Positions 53,250 to 63,151 of a DNA stretch of 64,000 bases are shown piece by piece. Source of the stretch: Azorinus chamasolen. Lineage: Eukaryota > Mollusca > Bivalvia > Cardiida > Solecurtidae. The stretch spans positions 60,464,324 through 60,528,323 of the forward strand of contig OY755242.1 of NCBI GenBank assembly GCA_963576725.1, in the 5' to 3' direction. The translations under genes were made by a program, and so were the position numbers. A model generated the notes under the pieces. That model searched no databases. It saw only the letters and a program-made list of their open reading frames with translations, and had not been told where the DNA came from. Position 1 is the first letter of the stretch; each line of letters starts with the position of its first letter.

Positions 53250-53637
53250 CAAGTATTATAACTTGTCTTTCAGATAGATGGCAGCTTAATGCAAGGTGAA
53301 ATGGCTTTCACCCAGTATTAATCAGCCATCCTATCTACAAAGATCTTAATTCTTCTGTATCAAAATTCCAGTTTAACACTTTCCCTGTTCTATGTTTATT
53401 ACAAATTTCAATATCTACTGAATATTCATGGACAAAATAGTTATAATGAAATATGGGAGGTGGAACATTGTTGTCATTTTAGAAAATAAAGGAACATCTA
53501 ACTAATTCCATAAGCAAACAGAGCAGACCCAGATCAAGACAGCTCCTATAGGAGTCATCTGATCTGGGTCTACTCTGTTTGCAAAAGCGTGAAAACATGT
53601 TTATATGAGGGAAAGGGTTTAAGAAGTCTTATTGTAA
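53250..53637. mobile_element. PogoM MITE split by TPal1
   Basis: GGCAGCTTAATGCAAGGTGA and its inverse, then AATTCTTCTGTATC, runs to TTAA 53373-53376. After the insert, AAGAAGTCTTATTGTA is the remaining end. The left terminus is not clean. Confidence 0.6.
53377..53617. mobile_element. TPal1 MITE nested in PogoM
   Basis: TTAA 53373-53376 and TTTAA 53618-53622. The core is GACAGCTCCTATAGGAGTC. Ends CACTTTCCCTGTTC and GAGGGAAAGGG. Confidence 0.8.
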
Positions 53638-53720
53638 TTTGTTTCTTGGAATTCCATTTGGGTACATTGTTTACAAAGATTATTATTATTAAAGCACCGT
53701 CGGTGTAATTATACTACATG

Positions 53721-53926
53721 TACAGTAAAAACCTCTCTTATAACAGCCACTAAAATGAATATAGTTGGTATTTAGGGCAGGTGGCTATTTAAAGCAATGT
53801 GAAAGTAAAACAGGATGCTCCTATAGGACCGTTCTGTTTTACTTTCACCTTGCTTTAAGCAGCCACCTGCCTCTAACACAAAATACTTGATTTAATTTAG
53901 TGGTCATTATAGAGAGGTTTTGTTGT
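53721..53926. mobile_element. PogoM MITE
   Basis: TACAGTAAAAACCTCTCTTA and TATAGAGAGGTTTTGTTGTA are the ends. The palindrome is ACAGGATGCTCCTATAGGAC with GTTCTGT. Confidence 0.83.
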
Positions 53927-54039
53927 ACTTTTTCGTACTTTGTTAATGTTTTTTTTAATCCATTTCATGATGTGAAGGGAAACCTCTCTACAATCCACTC
54001 GAAATCGAACTCTTGATAGTAAAACAGGTGGTAGCTGTA

Positions 54040-54260
54040 ACCATAATGAACATTTTTTTGCATGAATTGATAACTTCATGAATATTCATTAACCTAAATT
54101 TTTATAAATTGTTGGCTTACAGAATAACTAAAGGAACGGAGTTATATAATTTCATAAGCAAATAGAGCAAACCCTAAACAGATAGCTCCTACAGGAGCCG
54201 TCTGATCTGGGTTTACTCTGTTTGCAAAGGCCTGAAAAGGCTTTTATATGAAGGGAAAGG
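54040..54260. mobile_element. TPal1 MITE, left end vague
   Basis: Right TTAA 54261-54264 after GGGAAAGG. Core GATAGCTCCTACAGGAGCC. Left flank ATAACTTCATGAATATTCAT matches the interior, but the terminus is lost. Confidence 0.7.
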
Positions 54261-54614
54261 TTAATACAAGATGAACTCTATACTGAAATCTCTCACAGAT
54301 GTCTGCTTCTGAGTTATTCTCTGAGATATCCCGGACCTAAATGTTTGTAAAACTAAATTGTAGAATTATAACATAGTTGTAGACAAAGGATGGACACTTT
54401 CTACAACTTACTCTTTTGGTACCTGTAGTTTTAGTTGACTTCCCCATCAGATCGGTTGTTACAGTTTCAATGATATGCATCAATTGTTTTCTACTAGACA
54501 AAATGAAATGTGTTTTGGAAGCGTTACCTCCCTTCCCTCAGCGCCTTTCTTATATCATGACCGGAGTGTGTATTGTCTTGCAGGTAAAAGTGAGAGCAAA
54601 TACTGCTGGTTATC

Positions 54615-54880
54615 CATTTACTCCATACATTTATACGCATTTGCAAACAGAGTAGACCCAGATCAGACAGCTCCTGAAGGAGCCATCTGATCAGGGTCTA
54701 CTCTATTTGCTTCACGTACCGTCTGATCTTGGTCTACACTGTTTGCTTATGGAATAATATAGATATGATTCTACAGTTTCAGCTATGGTCAAAATTTCCT
54801 TGTCCATGTGCCATTATAAAAAATAATCTAATTAATATTCATGAAGTCATTTTCTACATGAATATTCATGGGATAAAGTG
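54615..54880. mobile_element. TPal1 MITE with a repeated half-core
   Basis: CCATTTACTCCATACAT at the left, core GACAGCTCCTGAAGGAGCC, then an extra GTCTGATCTTGGTCTACACT. Right end TTCATGGGATAAAGTG. Flanking TTAA sites are mutated. Confidence 0.7.
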
Positions 54881-54986
54881 TTTATATGTACTGTTGACTA
54901 ACTTAATGCATGCTGGCTTCATTCATCACGATTGTGAATGGACCTTACTTTCGGAAGAACTTTGATGAAAATGGAATGTAATTATA

Positions 54987-54998
54987 ACCCCCCCCCCC
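54987..54998. repeat. Poly-C run
   Basis: A short poly-C run in intergenic DNA. Confidence 0.8.
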
Positions 54999-55027
54999 AA
55001 ATCACAAGAACGAGCTGTAAGTCATAT

Positions 55028-55234
55028 AATAAAAACTCTCTAAACTGGACGTTCAATTTAGTATAAATATCGGTCTTTGAGGCAGGTGGCAGCTTAATGC
55101 AGGGTGAAAGTCATGCAGACAACTCCTCTAGGAGCTTTCTGCATAGCTTTCATCCTGCATTAAGCAGCCATCTGCGTAAAAGTATCAACATTTTTCTCTG
55201 CAGGAGTTCCTGTTTGAAGGGGTTTTTCTGTATA
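55028..55234. mobile_element. PogoM MITE (GGACGTTCAATTTAG subfamily)
   Basis: ATAAAAACTCTCTAAACTGG and AAGGGGTTTTTCTGTA are the ends. The interior AGTATAAATATCGGTC matches the copy at 63597. Palindrome GCAGACAACTCCTCTAGGAG. Confidence 0.78.
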
Positions 55235-55265
55235 CTTGAAACAGCTTGTCTATATGTCTGTCTCG

Positions 55266-55267
<2 letters not shown>

Positions 55268-55310
<43 letters not shown>

Positions 55311-55405
55311 TGTGTGTGTCTCTCTCTCTCTCTCTCTCTCTCACGCTTTCCCTCCCTCTCTCTCTCTCTGTCCATCTTTCCCTCTCTCTCTATCTTTGTT
55401 GCTTC
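55268..55405. repeat. (GT)n then (TC)n microsatellite
   Basis: About 25 GT units followed by TC-rich repeats. Open frames across it are artefacts. Confidence 0.95.
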
Positions 55406-55768
55406 TCTCTCTTCTCTCACACATAAGTATGGCCCTGTACATTTATAAATACATAATTGTGCGAACAGTACTAATATCCAAAACCTCAGACTGGAATAGG
55501 ATCAAAATTAATCTGAGTAATAAATAGTAAGTGTTCTGTATGCTGACCGCAGGGGTTTCGTGATCTTTTCTTTTACATGGTTATGACCCTTACATTTTTT
55601 TTATTTTACAGTTCAGTGCACGAATAAATTCTTGTGAACAATAAATGTATCTCCGAATTCTCAGGCTGGAATAGGATGGCACTTCACAGGAGTGATTTAT
55701 AGCAAGTCTAGTGATGTATGTTGTAGGCAAATGTTTTCAGGACTGTTTCACAGAGTTCTACCCGTTTT

Positions 55769-56030
55769 ATTAGCTCGTCTGTTTCGAAGAAAAGTCGAGC
55801 TATTGTGATCACTGGGTCGTTGGCGATGTCGTTGTCGTCGACGTGCAAACACTTTAATGTAGCTCATTACTTGAAACTTACAAGAGGCAGCATCATGAAA
55901 CTGCATAGGTTAGTAGATCTCACTGAGGGGAAGGCCCCTTCATAAGAACCGTTAAGTCTTCATGTCAAAATTTTAGAGTTATGCCCTTTATTGTTTTCGG
56001 TAGCGGGTTCGAGCCTCACCTCGGGCAGAT
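55769..56030. mobile_element. HEL module 12, head and part of body
   Basis: The hairpin TTAGCTCG/CGAGCTATTGTGATC at 55769-55808 is followed by GTCGTCGACGTG. No convincing 3' end was found. Confidence 0.5.
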
Positions 56031-56299
56031 TTTTTTTCTGCAAAAAGTGAGTACATTACATTTTCCTTGTTTTAAGCATATTTATTATTTCAAGAAACAC
56101 TATCATCCCACTTTCCACAGAAAAAATGCGTGTCATTTCATTACATTTTCCTGGTTTTAAGCAAGATAAAATAAAAAAAGTACTTCAAAAGACATACACC
56201 ATAAAATACTTCAAATTTATGTATATAATAAAATATATGATATATAATAATATATTCCTGAAAAATCAAGTACAAAAAATAAAAGATGTAAAAAAAATG

Positions 56300-56372
56300 A
56301 CTTCAGTTAGATTCGAACCTGTAGCCGCGTGTTTGACAGGCGAAGATCATTCCACTGCGCCACTTTAGGCCG
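56300..56372 (-). other. tRNA-like sequence (pseudo-tRNA or SINE head)
   Basis: On the minus strand an A-box-like TGGCGCAGTGG and a B-box GGTTCGAATCT are about 40 bp apart, with CGCCTGTC in the anticodon region, as in tRNA-Asp. The anticodon loop region carries extra bases, so a functional tRNA is unlikely. It may head a minus-strand SINE. Confidence 0.4.
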
Positions 56373-56525
56373 TATATTGGTCTCACAACGCATAATCCAT
56401 GTATTGGTATGTATATATGGTAATCGAATTCATCCGAGTATAGCCGGAAACGCTAACGGAATTAGATGAGTCTCAGTTTAAAATGGTCAAGTAACAAATA
56501 TACTGATTATCGTAATAACAACACT

Positions 56526-56592
56526 AATAATAAACTTAATAATAATAATAATCAATAATGATAATTATTATAATAATAATAACAATAATAGT
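56526..56592. repeat. (AAT)n-rich microsatellite
   Basis: AATAATAAT repeats with interruptions immediately before the large foldback. Confidence 0.85.
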
Positions 56593-56594
56593 AA

Positions 56595-57354
56595 GGTTCT
56601 GCGGCGTTCGTGTGTCCGTACGAGCCCAGAAATCATACTTTATAGAAAAGTCATTTTCATTCAGTTGTTGGCTGAATTTCGAAGATAGGCTACGTAACTC
56701 CCATAATACATGCATTAATCCAGTTAAAGGGGGAAACCGCAACATTTTTCAAAGAAATATTGTTTCGTCCATTATTATCTGATGTGATAGTTAACACAAT
56801 TCTGACTTCAGATCTGCACTCAGCATACCGAAATGCATAACATATATATGAAATATGTGAATTTAAACAAAATCGGAGACAAAAAGTTTTTTTCCAAAAA
56901 AATCGCTAAAAAAACCCCAACACTTTTTGTCTTCGATTTTGTTTAAATTCACATATTTTATGTATTTCAGTATGCTGAGTGCAGATCTGAAGTCGTCAGA
57001 ATTGAGTTATCAAATCAGATACAACAGTTTTTAATGGATTAAAAAAAATGTTTTTTACCGAAAAAAAAAGTGTCTTCGATTTTGTTCAAATTCACATACA
57101 TGTACATGTATTTTATGTATTTCGGTATGCTGAGTGCAGATCTGATGTCAGAACTGAGTTATCACACCAGATAAAAATGTTTTTGATGGTTAATAGACGA
57201 AAACATTACCCGGCGTGTCCCTTTAATTGGATTCATGCATGTATTGTGGGAGTTACGTACCTATAAAATTGAGCAAAAACTGAACGAAAATGACAACCTT
57301 TTATACAATAAGAATTCTTCTGAGCTCGTATGAACACATGAACACCCCAGAACC
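56595..57354. mobile_element. 760-bp foldback with long inverted arms
   Basis: GGTTCTGCGGCGTTCGTGTG at 56595 mirrors the end at 57354 (reverse complement GGTTCTGGGGTGTTCATGTG). The arms stay similar inwards through the TTTTCATTCAGTT, ACGTAACTCCCATAATACAT and CTGCACTCAGCATACCGAAA blocks. The last block occurs three times (about 56814, 56966 and 57120), once inverted. No coding content. Confidence 0.75.
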
Positions 57355-57424
57355 TCTGTGACTATACTATACTATACACGTAGTGTAATGTGAAATATGA
57401 TTACTCGTCTGTATGGAGGAAACG

Positions 57425-57704
57425 CTTCAGTAGTTTGCGGAGCCCTCCACAGATTCCTCACCGTTTTGGCTCGAATCCCGGTCTATACATTAAGATTTAT
57501 CATGTGAGGAAGCCTTCCGGTTGACTTGCGGTAGGTCGGTGGTTCTACCCGAGTGACCTCCTGTGCACGAATCAATTGAATTTGTTCTGTGCACGGAAAG
57601 ATCTCTAGGGGTCTTTCTCCACCTATAGTTCGCTGGACATCGCGATATGACTGAAATACTGTTATCTAAAGCGACGAAAAATCGATATAAACAAACAAAT
57701 AAAC
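57425..57704 (+). mobile_element. tRNA-derived SINE, copy C
   Basis: B-box-like GGCTCGAATCCCG at about 57466, the body (CATGTGAGGAAGCCTTCCGG, GTAGGTCGGTGGTTCTACCC, GCACGAATCAATTGAATTTG, CGATATGACTGAAATACTGT) and tail ATAAACAAACAAATAAA. Confidence 0.82.
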
Positions 57705-57790
57705 CCTTACTGAGACGCCAAGTTACACTGCGACTTTTTATTATCCAAACTATTTGAAGCGGATATCGCATATGAGTGGATGTTTTTATT

Positions 57791-58030
57791 CCATTGCTTC
57801 ATATAACACCTTTTCGCGCATTTGAAAACATAGTAGATCCAGATCAGAGGGCTCCTATAGGAGCCGTCTGATCAGGGTCTGCTTTGTTTGCTAATTGAAT
57901 TTCATGAATCTGTTTCCTTTAGTTTCTAAATTGGCCACAATGTGCCTCCTTTTATATGTCATTAAAACTATTTTCCCTATAAATATTCAGTAGGTATTGA
58001 AAGTTGGACTAAATATAGAACAGTGAAGTG
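57791..58030. mobile_element. TPal1 MITE
   Basis: The left end is diverged (CCATTGCTTCATATAAC), the core GAGGGCTCCTATAGGAGCC intact, and the right TTAA is at 58031-58034. Confidence 0.75.
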
Positions 58031-58036
58031 TTAAAT

Positions 58037-58263
58037 GCTTTCAGGTCATATAACATGTATTGTATCAGAGGTACATGTATAGTGTATAACATGTATTGTA
58101 TCAGTGTTGTATTGTATAACATGTATCAGGGGTATATTGTATAACATGTATTGTATCAGGGGTATATTGTATAACATGTATTGTGTCAGGGGTATATTTA
58201 TAATATGCATTTTATCAAGGGTATATTGCATAACTTGTATTATGTCAGGGGTGTATTGTATAT
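58037..58263. repeat. 30-bp minisatellite, block 1
   Basis: Units of the form ATTGTATCAGGGGTATATTG then TATAACATGT, about seven copies with variants. Because 30 is a multiple of 3 the array stays open in several frames (Tyr/Cys/Ile-rich decapeptide repeats), which should not be taken as genes. Confidence 0.9.
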
Positions 58264-58866
58264 TATTACCAGTCAGAGTAAATCCTTGGAATTTGATTGG
58301 TCAGTTTGCCAAAAACTGCCGGGGTGTACAGAACCGTATTCGGCAGCTTCCACGGAGAATACAGAATTTGACGCGTGACGTTATTCGTTTTGTTTTTGTT
58401 TTTAGCGTCGATTCGAATTTTCATATCGTCCTTACTCCATTAATTCTGGACAGATTACGACCAAATAATCGATAATAAACGTAAAAACTGTTCCTCACAT
58501 GGTCCTCAGCTTCTCAGTAAAACGTGTAATCGTTTAAACTCAAATGTTTACAAGTGAAGTTTGAATTCCTCTTTCGGAATTGCTCTGAGACGACGTCGTG
58601 TTTGCTCTGTGATGACGTCATGTTTTCCTTGTCATGTCGTCATATAATTAGAGATCTAAAGTCAGCAAAATAAGAGTTGTTGGTTTCTAAATTCGGTAAA
58701 TCGGATCTCTGACGGGTAATAAATTCGTTACACGGTAATTTGGCAGGGTGTACGGGCTGGTATGACCGGGTTAGATCACGTATTTCCTTCGGCTAACGCC
58801 TCAGGAAATACGGGTTCTAACCCGGTCATACCAGCCCGTACACCCTGCCAAATTTCCGTGTAACTA
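58262..58866. mobile_element. Hairpin-bearing element E, copy 1
   Basis: A ~460-bp part with ends TTATTACCAGTCAGAG (58262) and CTCTGACGGGTAATAA (about 58708-58723) is followed by a ~135-bp palindrome. The palindrome runs from GTTACACGG to CCGTGTAAC, with GGCAGGGTGTACGGGCTGGT in one arm and a TTCGGCTAACGCC loop. The inside carries GATGACGTCATG and GACGACGTCG. It interrupts the minisatellite. Confidence 0.78.
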
Positions 58867-58985
58867 ATAACATGTATTGTGTCAGGGGTATACTGTATAA
58901 CATGTATTGTATCAGGGGTATATTGTATAACATGTATTGTATTAGGGGTATATTGTATAACATGTATTGTGTCAGGGGTATAGGC
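58867..58985. repeat. 30-bp minisatellite, block 2
   Basis: About four units between element E copies 1 and 2. Confidence 0.9.
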
Positions 58986-59530
58986 TATTATTAGTTACAC
59001 GGTTATTTGGCAGGGTGTACGGGCTGGTATGACCGGGTTAGATCCCGTATTTCCTGAGGCGTTAGTCAGAGATCCGATTTACCTATTTAAGAAACGAACG
59101 ACTCTTATTTTGCTGACATTAGATCTCTAATTGTATGACGACATGACAAAGAAAACATGACGTCATCACAGAGCAAATATGACGTCGTCTCAGAGCAATT
59201 TCGAAAGAAGAATTGAAACTTCACTTGTAAACATTAACGGTAACACGTTGTACTGATAAGTTGATAGTGTTAAATTGAGGAACGTATGAGGTACAGTTTT
59301 TTACGTTTATTATCGATTATTTGGTCGTAATCCATCCAGAATTATTGGAGTAAGGACGATGTGAAATTTCGAATCGACGCTAAAAATAAAAACAAAACGA
59401 ATGACGTCACGCTACAAATTTGAATAATTCTGTATTCTCCGTGGAAGCCGCTGAATACGGTACTGTACACCCGGCAGTTTTTAACAAACTGACCAATCAA
59501 GTTCCAAGGATTTACTCTGACTGGTAATAA
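58986..59530 (-). mobile_element. Element E, copy 2 (inverted, half hairpin)
   Basis: The same element reversed: it begins TTAGTTACACGG and one hairpin arm, goes directly into GTCAGAGATCCGATTTACC, and ends CTCTGACTGGTAATAA at about 59528. One arm of the palindrome and the adjoining terminus are deleted. Confidence 0.78.
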
Positions 59531-60207
59531 TGTATAACATGCATTGTATCAGGGTATATTGTATAACATGTATTGTATTAGGGGTATATTGTATAACATG
59601 CATTGTATCAGGGTATATTGTATAACATGTATTGTATTAGGGCCTTTAGGGGTACCGGTATATTGTATTACATGCACTGTGGCAGGGGTATATTGTATAA
59701 CATGTATCATATCAGGGGTACATTGTATAACATGTATTGTATCAGGGGTACATTGTATAACATGTATTGTATCAGGGGTATATTGTATAACATGTATTGT
59801 ATCAGGGGTATTATGTATAACATGTATTGTATCAGGGGTACATTGTATAACCTGTATTGTATCAGGGGTATTATGTATATCATGCATTGTATCAGGGTAT
59901 ATTGTATAACTTGTATTATGTCAGGGGTGTATTGTATAACATGCATTGTATCAGGGGTATATTGTATAACATGTATTGTGTCAGGGGTATATTGTATAAC
60001 ATGCATTGTATAAGGGGTGTATTGTATAACATGTATTGTATCAGGGGTATATTGGATAACATGTATTATGTCAGGGGTATATTGTATAAAATGCATTGTA
60101 TCAGGGGTATTATGTATACCATGCATTGTATCAGGGTATATTGTATAACATGTGTTGTGTCAGGGGTATATTGTATAACATGTATTTATCAGGGGTATAT
60201 TGTATAA
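59531..60207. repeat. 30-bp minisatellite, block 3
   Basis: About 22 units with ordered variants (TTGTATCAGGGGTA, TTATGTCAGGGG and GCATTGTATCAGGG types). Confidence 0.92.
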
Positions 60208-60290
60208 CATGACAAACGATGCAGACCCTCAGAAAGGGCTTCTTTAGGAACTCCCTCGTCTGAGTCTATGTCGTTTGCAAAGGATATTCG
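60208..60290. mobile_element. Diverged TPal1 core fragment
   Basis: GACAAACGATGCAGACCCTC and GAGTCTATGTCGTTTGCAAA are inverted and recall the TPal1 core, but no terminus remains. Confidence 0.45.
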
Positions 60291-60388
60291 TAATTCGTGT
60301 CTTGCATAGAAAGGATTCAGCGCATTATGATTATTGTATTTATTATCATTATATTTTCACCAATTTGGGGATGGTATATAGGAGTTAA

Positions 60389-60611
60389 CTTTTTCTCTGT
60401 TTTATGTTTATTCCAAATTTCAATACCTACTGAATATTTATGGACAATATAGTTATAATGAAATAGGGAAGGTGGAACAGTGTAGCTATGTTAGAAAGAA
60501 ACGAAACAAATATATCAAATTCCATTAGCAAAATAGAGCAAACGGAGCCATCTGGTCTGGGTCTACTCTATTTGCAAATGCATGAAAATGCGTTTATATG
60601 GAGGAAAAGCC
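60389..60611. mobile_element. TPal1 MITE
   Basis: TTAA 60385-60388, CTTTTTCTCTGTTTT. The core is partly deleted (AAACGGAGCCATCTGG). The right end GAGGAAAAGCC is diverged and followed by TAAT. Confidence 0.65.
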
Positions 60612-60741
60612 TAATAGCGCTGGCTACTACTTCTACAGTTCTCAAGACACATTCATGAAACGTGGTATATTAAATGTGGACTAGATCTTTTCATGTTTCA
60701 AATAACCGTACTAGCCAGTTAAATGTGTTTTTGACTAAGGC

Positions 60742-60945
60742 AGTACCGTAAAATCTCGATGATTCGAATTTTCTGTATAGAAGAATTTAGACCCTTTTAG
60801 TCAGGTGGTTGCTTAATGCACGGTGAAAGTCATGCAGAAAGCTCCTCTAGGAGCTTTCTGCATGACTTTCACTGTGCATTAAGCTGTCACCTGTCTTGAA
60901 GATCGATACTAATACGTATTTTAGTGTTCGAATAATCGAGATTAT
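60742..60945. mobile_element. PogoM MITE (CTCGATTATTCGAA subfamily)
   Basis: TACCGTAAAATCTCGATGAT and ATAATCGAGATTATAC are inverted ends. A long central palindrome GCAGAAAGCTCCTCTAGGAG and CTTTCTGC lies within GTCATG/CATGAC. The TCGATTATTCGAA motif is shared with known Tigger/pogo ends. Confidence 0.8.
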
Positions 60946-61558
60946 ACATTATTACCAGTCAGAGTAAATCCTTGGAATTTGATTGGTCAGTTTGTTAAAA
61001 ACTGTCGGGGTGTACAGTACCGTATTCAGCGGCTTGAACCACGGAGAATACAGAATTATTCAAATTTGACGCTTGACGTCATTCGTTTTGTTTTTATTTT
61101 TAGCGTCGATTCGAAATTTCATATCGTCCTTACTCCAATAATTCTGGATGGATTACGACCAAATAATCGATAATAAACGTAAAAACTGTACCTCATACGT
61201 TCCTCAATTTAACACTATCAACTAATCAGTACAACGTGGTACCGTTAATGTTTACAAGTGGTTTCAATTCCTCTTTCGAAATTGCTCTGAGACGACGTCA
61301 TATTTGCTCTGTGATGACGTCATGTTTTCTGTGTCATGTCGTCATACTGTCAGCAAAATAAGAGTTGTTCGTTTCTTAATTCGGTAAATCGGTCTCTGAC
61401 TGGTAATAAATTCGTTACACGGAAATTTGGCAGGGTGTACGGGCTGGTATGACCGGGTTAGATCCCGTATTTCCTTCGGCTAACGCCTCAGGAAATACGG
61501 GATCTAATTAACCCGGTCATACCAGCCCGTACACCCTGCCAAATAACCGTGTAACTAA
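60946..61558. mobile_element. Element E, copy 3
   Basis: Same order as copy 1: ATTATTACCAGTCAGAG, ~440 bp including GTGATGACGTCATG, then CTCTGACTGGTAATAA and the full palindrome, ending CCGTGTAACTAATA. It is outside the minisatellite, so the element is independent of it. Confidence 0.8.
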
Positions 61559-61900
61559 TAGTATTTGAATATATTGCTGTACCGTATTATCTCTTCTGCA
61601 GGGCCCATATTCATAAAGCTCCTTATGAATATTTTAACCTTAGGACAACTTATGGAGAATTTTTCTGGTTACATTTATAGCAAAACTGTTGAATGAAATT
61701 TTATACAATGACTTTTAGAATATTTAGTTCAGAGTATATATTATATAAACTTTATTTCTCTTAAATATCTTTATTTGTATTGATTTTCTAAGATTAAGGA
61801 GTATTCAAGAAACCTAGGAATTTCTTAAGTTTCTTTTTAGGAACTTTATGAATATGAGTCCAGGGCGTTACATTTTTATAAAGGATATTATTGCATCTGT
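61559..61900. other. AT-rich DNA, nothing firm
   Basis: Contains TTATGAATATTTTAACCTTA and a loosely inverted TAAGATTAAGGAGTATTCAA about 170 bp on, a weak hairpin. No gene or known repeat. Confidence 0.4.
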
Positions 61901-61902
61901 GT

Positions 61903-62002
61903 ACACAAGTGGACGTTTAATGCAGAATGAAAGCATTGAAGAAAGCTCCTAGGGGAGTTTTATGCATTGCTTTTAGTTTGCATTTATCCACAACGTGTAT
62001 TT
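61903..62002. mobile_element. PogoM core fragment
   Basis: AATGCAGAATGAAAGCATTG, AAGCTCCTAGGGGAG and the inverse GCATTGCTTTTAGTTTGCAT without termini. Confidence 0.5.
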
Positions 62003-62070
62003 TTAAAAGCATTTATATCTTTATTTAATGGTTATTACATGGCGTTTTCATTGTTTTATTGAGCGTTAGT

Positions 62071-62091
62071 CCCCCCCCCCCCCCCCCCCCC
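62071..62091. repeat. Poly-C run
   Basis: About 21 C in a row; nearby TATTAGGAGTGGGTAC recalls a C-rich MITE end at 32869. Confidence 0.85.
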
Positions 62092-62311
62092 GAAGTAAGG
62101 TGACGTGTATTAGGAGTGGGTACATTTATTAGGGAGTTACTCGGCGTCTCATCTGGGCCTAAGCTGTTTGCAAATGTCAGTAAGTTTACGCTTAAACATG
62201 AAGATGGTTAATTTTGCTTAACAACCCACTTCCGAGCAAACCTGGATTCAGATTAGAAAAACACGATGGTTTGCTATTGTTGATTCTGGCTACCTCTGGT
62301 GTTTCAAATTA

Positions 62312-62702
62312 CAGTAGAACCCCTCTAATGCGTACACTTAATGAATAAACATGGATGTCTTTATACGCAAATGGTTGCTTTATGCAGGACAAAAGTAATG
62401 CAGAAAGCTCCTAGAGGAACTTTCTGCATTACCTTTGTCCTGCATTAAGCTACTATCTGCAGCTTGCACCCACAATTATACCTCTTTTAGATGGTCGCAT
62501 TAGAGGGGTAAATACGACCACCAAAACAGGTATAATTACGAGTGGTAGAGGCATGTGGGTAGCTTAATACAGTGCGAAAGTAATACAGAAATCTCCTATA
62601 GGAGCTTTCTGAATTATTTTCGTACTGCATTAAGCAACCACCTGCTTATGAAGACAGTCATGTTTGTTCATTAAGTGGTCGCATTAGAGGGGTTCTACTG
62701 TA
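62312..62702. mobile_element. Dimeric PogoM element
   Basis: Outer ends TACAGTAGAACCCCTCTAAT and ATTAGAGGGGTTCTACTGTA. Two separate central palindromes (GAAAGCTCCTAGAGGAAC near 62400; GAAATCTCCTATAGGAGC near 62590) are joined by a middle that itself contains GGTCGCATTAGAGGGG. Confidence 0.82.
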
Positions 62703-62799
62703 TTTGGATCCCGGATTGATTCGCCCTATACCTAAGATTCTAACTGATACCGTGCTCATTATTTTGAAACAAATTAACAAATTGAATTAGACAACATTC

Positions 62800-62960
62800 A
62801 GTGAAATCTCGATTATTCGATCACTTAAATACGTATTATTATCGATCTTTAAGACAGCTGGTAGCTTAATGCTTTTGCAAACAAAGACTAGGATCAGACA
62901 GCTTCTATCAGGGTCTGCTCTGTTTTCATATGAAATTCTGATAAATCTGAATCTAGTTTC
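62800..62960. mobile_element. PogoM/TPal1 chimera
   Basis: GTGAAATCTCGATTATTCGA to GTAGCTTAATGC is PogoM. From 62873 it continues as TPal1 (TTTTGCAAACAAAGACTAGG, GGGTCTGCTCTGTTTTC). The switch point is at AATGC|TTTTGC. Confidence 0.65.
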
Positions 62961-63151
62961 TACCGATAAAACATGGAAATGTAGGGTTTATATGATATCA
63001 TTTCATCATACTGCCACAAGAATGTAAATCACAAATGGTTTTGGTATTTGCGAACATGTTTGGTTCTAGATGTCAATCTCAGTCACACGGTGTTTAGATA
63101 ATGTCCGTAAATATAATAGAACCTGTCTTAAGGTACCACTTATTGATTGAA

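Noticed and set aside
55097..55527. Cys/Val- and Ser/Leu-rich frames
   Set aside because: Translations of the (GT)n and (TC)n microsatellite.
56300..56372. Functional tRNA-Asp gene on the minus strand
   Set aside because: A- and B-box-like words are present, but the anticodon arm has extra bases and the acceptor stem does not pair well; listed only as tRNA-like.
58104..58475. 123-residue frame joining minisatellite and element E
   Set aside because: The C-terminal part (LIGQFAKNCRGVQNRI and onward) recurs at 60979 because element E is repeated; it has no initiation or domain evidence.
59544..60207. Several 112-139 residue frames on both strands with decapeptide repeats
   Set aside because: They come from a 30-bp minisatellite whose unit is a multiple of three, so all frames lacking stops stay open on both strands.
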